Notes under the pieces: model-generated
Databases searched by the model: none
Seen by the model: only the letters and a program-made list of their open reading frames with translations
Told to the model about the DNA's origin: nothing
Shown here: in pieces, positions 1 through 4,658 of the stretch
Layout: each line of letters begins with the position of its first letter
Position numbering within the stretch: the first letter of the stretch is position 1
DNA from: Balneolaceae bacterium
GTDB lineage: Bacteria; Bacteroidota; Rhodothermia; Balneolales; Balneolaceae
Assembly: GCA_007117235.1 (NCBI GenBank)
Contig: SKGY01000224.1
Span: 1-7,549, forward strand
Reading direction: 5' to 3'
Length of the DNA stretch: 7,549 nt
Position numbers and translations under genes: made by a program

Positions 1-25
1 CTTCAAAAAGCTGATGGATAAATAA
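1..25 (+). CDS. C-terminal end of an upstream gene (partial, product unknown)
   Basis: Reading from base 2, the frame gives FKKLMDK followed by TAA at 23-25, a plausible charged C-terminus. A strong rho-independent terminator begins 42 bp after this stop, which argues that a plus-strand gene does end here. The alternative frame from base 1 (LQKADG, TAA at 19-21) is equally short and cannot be excluded. Seven residues are too few for any functional statement. The choice of frame is a guess; that some gene ends here is inferred mainly from the terminator. Confidence 0.35.
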
Positions 26-67
26 ACCGCAAAATAAAGAAGACGTAGCTCTTCACTACTTGCATTT

Positions 68-101
68 AAACCCTGTTGTGATATCACAGCAGGGTTTTTT
101 T
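68..101 (+). terminator. Strong rho-independent terminator
   Basis: The arms 68-80 and 85-97 pair over about 13 bp with a single G-U wobble. They enclose the 4-nt loop ATAT and are followed by a run of seven T (95-101). The centre TGTGATATCACA is itself a perfect palindrome. This has the full form of an intrinsic terminator for plus-strand transcription. It separates the upstream gene from the pilin-like operon, so that operon probably needs its own promoter between about 102 and 331. Confidence 0.93.
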
Positions 102-112
102 ATTTGCACAAC

Positions 113-120
113 TATTTTTG
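113..120 (+). promoter_or_regulatory. Possible Bacteroidota-type -7 box upstream of the pilin-like operon
   Basis: TATTTTTG fits the TAnnTTTG -7 consensus known from Bacteroidota. No matching TTTG -33 box lies 19-21 bp upstream; that position falls in the terminator stem, which weakens the call. Initiation here would leave a leader of about 200 nt before the ATG at 332. Two other candidates in the same gap are TATAAT at 305-310 (22 bp before the ATG, no well-spaced -35) and TATAAT at 227-232. The 102-331 gap contains no convincing gene. It also holds a small perfect hairpin at 238-256. Confidence 0.25.
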
Positions 121-331
121 TAACCTTTATTCAGTTCAATCGTCGTTCATAAACAGTTATTGGTTTTTTTTAATCCTGAGAGACATTTTTAAGAAATCTG
201 TAACAAAATTATCCATTTTTTGTCTTTATAATAGATCTAGCAGATTCCCTCTGCTATCAACGTTTCGATTGTGGTACGATCCAATTTTGATCTAGCTACG
301 TACTTATAATTGAACAACTAATTGGAAAATT

Positions 332-862
332 ATGGTCGGGTACAGTGAAGTAATTCAAACAAGGGCAGCTAGAATCATTTTTTCGATTATACTCATGAAT
401 GCCAACTCAATGATACATCGTAATACGATGATTCAGATCAGCGGTGAAATGGAGCAAGAGATTATTTCAATTGGCCAGGAGATCATTGAAGAGGCCAGAT
501 CAAAAAGTTTTGATAATGTTACAGTAAATGCAGCTGCTCCACCGGCTATTATACCAGGCGGTTTTACAGCCCCGGCCAATCTCGGCCCTGATGCCGGTGA
601 GTTTACCCGGGCTGAATTTGACGATTTTGATGATTATGATGGTTATGGTTGTGCAGAAAATGCTCCACCAATAACCACAACACACGGCGATTTTAGTATT
701 TGTGTATCTGTTTTTTATGTTGACTATCCTGGTTTCAACAAAATAAATACACAGTCTACTTTCAAGAAAATTGAAATTGATATACAAAGTGAGTTTATAC
801 GGGATGGTAGCGAGCCCCGAACTTATACTCTCGAATTTATCAGAAACTATTACGCAGACTAA
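332..862 (+). CDS. Minor-pilin-like protein, MshD/PilV style, first gene of the operon
   Basis: This is a 176-residue protein with a short N-terminal hydrophobic stretch (about 12-24), then a long amphipathic, helix-prone region (about 30-60, with EQEIISIGQEIIEEARSK), then a globular part. It carries FDDFDDYDGYGC at 96-107; an FDDxDDYxG element is typical of MshD/PilV-type minor pilins. The segment after 120 (ICVSVFYVDY, then KKIEIDI at 145-151) has the beta-strand layout of that group, ending in strands that resemble their K(R/K)IxVxV motif. C107 and C124 could form a disulfide. There is no G|xxxxE prepilin cleavage site; G3 is followed by YSEV and E falls at +3, not +5. The start is the first ATG after an in-frame TGA at 311-313, and the ribosome site is weak (GGA at 324-326). 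The next gene starts 2 bp after the stop. The coding call is strong; the pilin-like assignment is by pattern and inferred. Confidence 0.82.
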   Translation: MVGYSEVIQTRAARIIFSIILMNANSMIHRNTMIQISGEMEQEIISIGQEIIEEARSKSFDNVTVNAAAPPAIIPGGFTAPANLGPDAGEFTRAEFDDFDDYDGYGCAENAPPITTTHGDFSICVSVFYVDYPGFNKINTQSTFKKIEIDIQSEFIRDGSEPRTYTLEFIRNYYAD

Positions 863-864
863 CC

Positions 865-1512
865 ATGAATCTTTCACTTGTTACAAGTTACATAATCGCT
901 GGTTTACTGCTCTTTAGCATTGCAATGGTTAACATTCGCATGCAAAATAGCTCTGCTGAGTTAACCATGACTCAGATAGTTCGTGACAATCTGAATAACA
1001 TCACTGATATGATTAATGATGACCTGCCAAATGCAGGCTATGACGTCATTCGATCAACAAGAGATAATGACAGTGTTGATAATAAAGTTCTGTTTGAGGC
1101 TCGTAATAATAAAATCAGTTTCTACAGAAACTTATCCAACGACCCAACTAAAACGCCGGATCTTATTACATGGGAACTGATTGATGATAATCCCGGTCAT
1201 GGAAATCCAAATCACAAAATTTTAACACGTACTGTATTGTATGAAGCAACAGGTACGCCGGATGTAACAGAGATTCGATCAGGCGTTACCCGCTTTGCTT
1301 TAAGGTACTATGATGAAGTTGGAAAAGATTTAGAGGATAATATGAGTGCACCCGGGTTATTGAAAAATCAGCTGGACAGAGTTAAGCAAATTCATCTGAT
1401 ACTTGAAGTTCAGAGCAGGGAACAGATTTATAATCGGTCTGTTGGCGAAGGCCGATATGTGACCACAGTTTGGGAAAAGAGATTTACTCCCGTCAATTTA
1501 CAAACCAACTAA
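865..1512 (+). CDS. Minor-pilin-like protein, PilW/GspJ style, second gene of the operon
   Basis: This 215-residue protein has one N-terminal hydrophobic segment (about 6-24, YIIAGLLLFSIAM). A helix follows, ending in NDDLPNAGYDV (51-61), which matches the position and style of the 'DIRMAGY' element in PilW proteins. The later order is also PilW/GspJ-like: ITWELIDD near 101-108, LTRTV near 120-124, SGVTRFALRYYDEVGK (139-154), and a strand QIHLILEVQS near 175-184. It lacks a Gly-Phe-type prepilin peptidase site and has no cysteine. It probably sits in the inner membrane by its N-terminal helix, with the rest in the periplasm. It begins 2 bp after the preceding stop with no visible Shine-Dalgarno, so translational coupling is likely. 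Family membership is inferred from segment order rather than a diagnostic catalytic motif. Confidence 0.85.
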   Translation: MNLSLVTSYIIAGLLLFSIAMVNIRMQNSSAELTMTQIVRDNLNNITDMINDDLPNAGYDVIRSTRDNDSVDNKVLFEARNNKISFYRNLSNDPTKTPDLITWELIDDNPGHGNPNHKILTRTVLYEATGTPDVTEIRSGVTRFALRYYDEVGKDLEDNMSAPGLLKNQLDRVKQIHLILEVQSREQIYNRSVGEGRYVTTVWEKRFTPVNLQTN

Positions 1513-1513
1513 T

Positions 1514-1524
1514 AAAAAGGTGAT
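1514..1524 (+). promoter_or_regulatory. Clear Shine-Dalgarno site for the third pilin-like gene
   Basis: AAAAAGGTGAT ends 5 nt before the ATG at 1530 and complements the 16S anti-Shine-Dalgarno well. The other starts in the window have little or nothing comparable: none is visible at 865, 4522 or 4659, it is weak at 332, and GGAG directly abuts the ATG at 3600. This fixes the start of the third gene and suggests it is translated independently, perhaps at a higher rate than its operon partners. Confidence 0.7.
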
Positions 1525-1529
1525 CTACT

Positions 1530-2723
1530 ATGGGTAGAGCAATGTTAATTATCGTAGCCGGAGTTCTCTTTTCAGTGGGACTGATGGGAATCAATACGGC
1601 GAATCAAGGGATGGCACTTACCGAACGTACAGTTAATTATGCGGAGTTTACAATGGGTAAAAATGCCGCACACACAGCCATTCAAATGGCCATGCAGGAG
1701 ATAAACCAAGATCCTGATTTTCCATACACTTACGGCAGCTCTAACAATCCGTGGATTGTTGAAGTTCAAGGGTTAGAAGTAAAGCTCCACGTAGATATTA
1801 TACCAAGTGATGATTACTGGGAGCCGGATTTCATATGGGTTTATTCACGTGCTCCAATGGGTGATCAGCACAACAACGTCACCGTTGAGGTAAAAAGCCA
1901 CTACTTAGTGCAGCCTTTCAGCTCATTAGTACCCGACTTCGTTTCCGCAATTTCTTTTCCTACCGACAACTTCACTCTTGAAGGGGGAGGGAATGCTAAA
2001 ATTTTTGGATCGTCACCTCATTCCGAATGTGAAGACAAGCCTCCATTTACTGTAGCTTCAAGTGAACATGGTATTAAAACTGATGACTTCAAAAGTGAGA
2101 ACTTAACTGGTCAAGAACCACTCGTTACTGTTGATGAAGAATTGAGCTACCGACCAACTGACGAGATGATTGCACGATTGAAAAATGCAGAACACACTGT
2201 AATCTCAAATAACTACAAGGGAGATTTAGGATCTGCAGAAAAACCGGGAGTCTTTTTTGTTGAAGATGCTTACGCAAAACTAGCCGGTGGTGCACCTGAG
2301 GGTTTTGGAATCTTAATTGTTCGATCCACAGGTGCTTTAAGCGTTGACGGAGAAGTATATGATGCTGAACTGGATGTGGTAGGGAATTTTAAGTGGAATG
2401 GATTAATAATTTTTGAAAATGCAGATGCATTCACTGGTGCTGGTACACCAAAAGTTAATGGATCAGTTATTGTAGGGCGGACTGATGAAGACAGTTCATT
2501 TCCAGGAACCACTAAAGTAAACATGACAGGTAATGCTGAAATTCAGTATGATTGCCTGGCAGAAAAGTATGCTAAAATGGCCGCTGCTGATGCTGTAAAG
2601 CAGAACAAGTACACGCTCGTTGTATCTACAGAAAACTTCAGATATCCGGGGACAGCAAGTTCAGTTGAAAAGCAGGATGAAGAGTCTAAAGGGCTAATGG
2701 AGACAATCAAGAATCTGCTGTAA
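1530..2723 (+). CDS. PilX-like membrane-anchored protein with a beta-rich C-terminal domain, third gene of the operon
   Basis: This 397-residue protein opens with an immediate hydrophobic segment (4-22, AMLIIVAGVLFSVGLMGIN). A helix follows (about 24-60) with the layout of the PilX N-terminal domain, including NYAEFTMGKNAAHTAIQMAM, where aligned alanines and methionines replace the usual 'AEAAL' region. Strand-rich sequence follows, with a Gly-rich element at 148-160 (FTLEGGGNAKIFG). The C-terminal block is about 239-345: FGILIVRSTGALSV, then VVGNFKWNGLIIF (283-295) and GTPKVNGSVIVG (305-316). These are stacked 'new strand plus N-G-x-(I/V)' units as seen in beta-structured PilX-associated proteins. 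C167 and C342 could pair. There is no classical prepilin cleavage site. It starts 17 bp after the second gene with a good ribosome site. The stop lies 17 bp inside the convergent pseudouridine synthase gene. The PilX-like role is inferred. Confidence 0.88.
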   Translation: MGRAMLIIVAGVLFSVGLMGINTANQGMALTERTVNYAEFTMGKNAAHTAIQMAMQEINQDPDFPYTYGSSNNPWIVEVQGLEVKLHVDIIPSDDYWEPDFIWVYSRAPMGDQHNNVTVEVKSHYLVQPFSSLVPDFVSAISFPTDNFTLEGGGNAKIFGSSPHSECEDKPPFTVASSEHGIKTDDFKSENLTGQEPLVTVDEELSYRPTDEMIARLKNAEHTVISNNYKGDLGSAEKPGVFFVEDAYAKLAGGAPEGFGILIVRSTGALSVDGEVYDAELDVVGNFKWNGLIIFENADAFTGAGTPKVNGSVIVGRTDEDSSFPGTTKVNMTGNAEIQYDCLAEKYAKMAAADAVKQNKYTLVVSTENFRYPGTASSVEKQDEESKGLMETIKNLL

Positions 2724-3600
2724 TTTTTATATTCATCTCATCGATTATTAAACCGGAACTCTGCAAGCTAATTGCAGAGTTCTGTAGTTTAAGGCCACTT
2801 TGATCACCATTCGGGCCGTATATGGGGTCATCAATTATTGGATGACCAATATAATTTAAGTGAAGCCTAATTTGATGAGTCCGCCCTGTTTGAGGAATGC
2901 ACTTCACTCTTGTAGCACCGTTTACAACCTCTTCCGGAATAATAGTTGTCACTGCAGATTTAGCTCCACTCAAGTTCTCACCACACTCAAATACGAATCC
3001 ACGTTTTCTTCGTATGGGCGCAGTAATTCTATACGTCTGCTCAACCTCTCCCTTAACAATAGCGTGATACCATTTTTGAACTTTATTTAGCTCAAACATC
3101 TGCCTCAGCTCTATTGCTGACTGTTTGTTTTTGGCCAATAAAACAACCCCTGAGGTAACAGAGTCGAGGCGGTGAACCATTCTTAAATTTTCATACCCTT
3201 TTTCCCGCAAAATATAGATCAGCGTATTCTTATTATATCTGCCACCCTGATGCATAGGTAGGGGCGCTGGTTTGAATACAGCCAGCCAGTCATCTGTTTC
3301 ATCAATAATGGTTATTGAATCCGAAACTGACGGCTCTACGACTCTTGGAGCATAGTGATTGATAACTTGGTTTGATCTGGTTAGATCGTATTTCTCAAGT
3401 GGAACTCCTTGCTCATGGATCCAATTGTTATCAAACCTGCGAGCCCATTCAAATTCAGAGACAAAAGGAAATCTCTCTTTAAAAAATGAGAGTATTGTCT
3501 GTCCGGATTCATTTGGCTTAATTCTGATTGTGCGGGTAAGCTCATATGGTGCTACAACCCTTACACTACTGCTGCTGGAGTTCTCTTTCCTTAAAATCAT
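2707..3600 (-). CDS. RluA-family RNA pseudouridine synthase
   Basis: This protein isomerises uridine to pseudouridine in rRNA or tRNA; the exact target cannot be read from the sequence. With the start used here it has 297 residues. An S4-like RNA-binding region (about 23-85, including the ESGQTILSFF element) precedes the catalytic domain. That domain shows the RluA motif HRLDSVTSG (143-151) with catalytic Asp146, the KPAPLPMHQGG element before it, PQTGRTHQIRLHL (236-248), and DDPIYG (257-262). The C-terminal tail is short and lacks the usual 'LHA...P.P' ending. ATG at 3600 is chosen because an upstream ATG at 3690 adds 30 residues that only overlap the preceding gene. Even so it overlaps trhO by 35 bp, suggesting translational coupling. 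GGAG directly abuts this ATG, closer than normal. The 3' end overlaps the pilin-like operon by 17 bp. The family call is firm. Confidence 0.93.
   Translation of the reverse strand: MILRKENSSSSSVRVVAPYELTRTIRIKPNESGQTILSFFKERFPFVSEFEWARRFDNNWIHEQGVPLEKYDLTRSNQVINHYAPRVVEPSVSDSITIIDETDDWLAVFKPAPLPMHQGGRYNKNTLIYILREKGYENLRMVHRLDSVTSGVVLLAKNKQSAIELRQMFELNKVQKWYHAIVKGEVEQTYRITAPIRRKRGFVFECGENLSGAKSAVTTIIPEEVVNGATRVKCIPQTGRTHQIRLHLNYIGHPIIDDPIYGPNGDQSGLKLQNSAISLQSSGLIIDEMNIKITADS
2748..2792. repeat. Large two-stage inverted repeat inside the 3' end of the pseudouridine synthase gene
   Basis: The arms GAACTCTGCAA (2756-2766) and TTGCAGAGTTC (2772-2782) form a perfect 11-bp stem around a 5-nt loop GCTAA. 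Outside them, TTAAAC (2748-2753) pairs with GTTTAA (2787-2792) across a small internal loop, giving 17 paired positions in 45 nt. It lies 25-69 bp beyond the stop of the convergent pilin-like operon. No T-run follows on either strand, so it is not a standard intrinsic terminator. It could stop or protect the 3' end of the operon transcript, or act on the synthase mRNA. The structure is plain in the sequence; the function is open. Confidence 0.75.
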
Positions 3601-4522
3601 CTCCAAAATAGTTGTACCACTTTCTGAACGGTTTAAATGCATTTTCTGCATCAAACGGTCGTTTATATTCGCTGGCCTTGCACTCTTCACTGCAGCAGCC
3701 TTCCATTATTTCTGCCCCCTCTTCTGAGCACACAAACAGTTTGTTACACTCCATGTTGGCACAATTAATGTAACTGTCAGCCGGTTTGCCCGTAATCTCA
3801 CACCTTGCAATCGGTTCCAGATTGTCTTTATTCACCGGCACAACAAGTCGGTCATCAAACACAAAGCATTTTCCTTTGAAAAATTTACCGCCTTCCTCTT
3901 TTGCGTAATTCAGAATGCCACCATGAAGTTGATTCACGTCATCCCAGCCTTTCTTTTTCATCAGAACAGAGAATTTTTCACATCGGATGCCACCCGTGCA
4001 GTACATCAACACTTTTTTATCCTTTGGGATATCGGCTTCATCCAGCCATTGCGGAAAATCGTAAAAGTTCTCAACATCAGGTTTTATCGCGCCTTCAAAG
4101 TGTCCAACGTTGGATTCGTAGTTATTCCGAACGTCGATCATCACATAATCATCCCGATTTTCCATCACGCTACGCCATTCGTGAGGTTTCATATGATATC
4201 CGCCATCTTCCGGATTTAGTCCATCCACATGTATAGCAACCATCTCTTGTCTCACTTTACATATAAGCTTTGCAAACGGTATCGTTTCGTGAGCATCCTC
4301 TTTAAACTCTGTGTCTTCAAATCCTTTAAGACTGCGCAAAAAATCTTTATAACGCTGCATTTCAACAGGTGTGCCGCCCAGGGTTCCATTGATCCCTTCA
4401 TCGCTGATGTACACTCTTCCTTTAACTCCAAGTTCTTTCAAAAAAGCCTTATGAGCTGTGCAAAATGCCTCAGCATCATCAATTTTTGAGAATTTGTAAT
4501 ATAAAATGACTTCGTACTTCAT
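3566..4522 (-). CDS. trhO: tRNA uridine(34) hydroxylase TrhO (rhodanese-like, UPF0176/YceA family)
   Basis: TrhO catalyses oxygen-dependent hydroxylation of U34 in certain tRNAs to 5-hydroxyuridine, the precursor of the cmo5U/mcmo5U-type wobble modifications. The 318-residue protein is complete. The N-terminal domain (about 1-95) includes GRVYISDEGINGTLGG (35-50), a family signature. The central rhodanese domain (about 117-212) has the active-site loop CTGGIRCEK with Cys175. After it come KGKCFVFDDR (216-225) and a Cys-rich tail with cysteines at 241, 254, 259, 265, 276, 277 and 281, probably a metal-binding or structural cluster typical of the family. It starts at the ATG at 4522 with no Shine-Dalgarno visible, 136 bp from the divergent protease gene. 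It is the first gene of a two-gene operon with the pseudouridine synthase, so both members act on RNA modification. Confidence 0.96.
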   Translation of the reverse strand: MKYEVILYYKFSKIDDAEAFCTAHKAFLKELGVKGRVYISDEGINGTLGGTPVEMQRYKDFLRSLKGFEDTEFKEDAHETIPFAKLICKVRQEMVAIHVDGLNPEDGGYHMKPHEWRSVMENRDDYVMIDVRNNYESNVGHFEGAIKPDVENFYDFPQWLDEADIPKDKKVLMYCTGGIRCEKFSVLMKKKGWDDVNQLHGGILNYAKEEGGKFFKGKCFVFDDRLVVPVNKDNLEPIARCEITGKPADSYINCANMECNKLFVCSEEGAEIMEGCCSEECKASEYKRPFDAENAFKPFRKWYNYFGDDFKERELQQQ

Positions 4523-4550
4523 TACTGTGTGCTAATTTATTAATCCGTTC

Positions 4551-4581
4551 GTTACCATTCTTTTGAGCTCAGTTTGGTAAC
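4551..4581. promoter_or_regulatory. Possible operator: GTTACCA-N17-TGGTAAC dyad in the divergent intergenic region
   Basis: GTTACCA (4551-4557) and TGGTAAC (4575-4581) are perfect 7-bp inverted arms, 17 nt apart, with a GAGCTC palindrome (4565-4570) close to the centre. The dyad lies 28 bp upstream of the trhO start and 77 bp upstream of the protease start, a normal place for a regulator binding site serving one or both promoters. The 17-nt spacer is long for a simple dimer site. No regulator is encoded in the window. The arms are certain; operator function is inferred. Confidence 0.4.
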
Positions 4582-4614
4582 AGCTGATTTCATAGTTTTT
4601 TAACTAATCCACAA

Positions 4615-4646
4615 TTTACGATCTTTTTGACTCAATATTATATTTG
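4615..4646 (+). promoter_or_regulatory. Candidate Bacteroidota-type promoter for the secreted protease gene
   Basis: TATATTTG at 4639-4646 matches the TAnnTTTG -7 consensus exactly. TTTA at 4615-4618, 20 bp upstream, is a 3-of-4 match to the TTTG -33 box at the expected spacing. Transcription would begin near 4651-4654, leaving a leader of only about 5-8 nt before the ATG at 4659. That agrees with the absence of a Shine-Dalgarno site. The assignment rests on consensus matching alone. Confidence 0.4.
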
Positions 4647-4658
4647 AAATTTATCTGA

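Noticed and set aside
39..54. Short hairpin GAAGA/TCTTC before the terminator
   Set aside because: A 5-bp AT-rich stem with a 6-nt loop has no clear role and is expected by chance; the real terminator follows at 68-101.
104..295. 63-residue plus-strand open frame in the gap before the pilin-like operon
   Set aside because: It begins in the T-rich tail of the terminator, has no ribosome site, and its composition (Phe, Ser, Tyr, Leu rich) is what AT-rich non-coding DNA gives. No domain is recognisable.
234..296. Direct repeat GATCTAGC (234-241 and 289-296)
   Set aside because: Two copies of an 8-mer in an AT-rich gap, 55 bp apart and without flanking similarity, are likely chance.
500..877. 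125-residue minus-strand open frame
   Set aside because: It lies antisense to the first pilin-like gene, is rich in Ile/Cys/Tyr without domain logic, and is explained as a shadow of that gene.
2270..2524. 84-residue minus-strand open frame
   Set aside because: It is a shadow of the strand-rich part of the PilX-like gene; the Pro/Ser/Thr-rich composition is the reverse complement of Gly/Asn-rich coding.
3601..3690. Extended N-terminus of the pseudouridine synthase from the ATG at 3690
   Set aside because: These 30 residues overlap the conserved end of trhO in another frame and show no family feature; the ATG at 3600 is preferred.
3901..4489. Three plus-strand open frames opposite trhO (3901-4236, 3923-4219, 4229-4489)
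   Set aside because: All are antisense to the highly recognisable trhO and have His/Phe/Ser-rich shadow composition.
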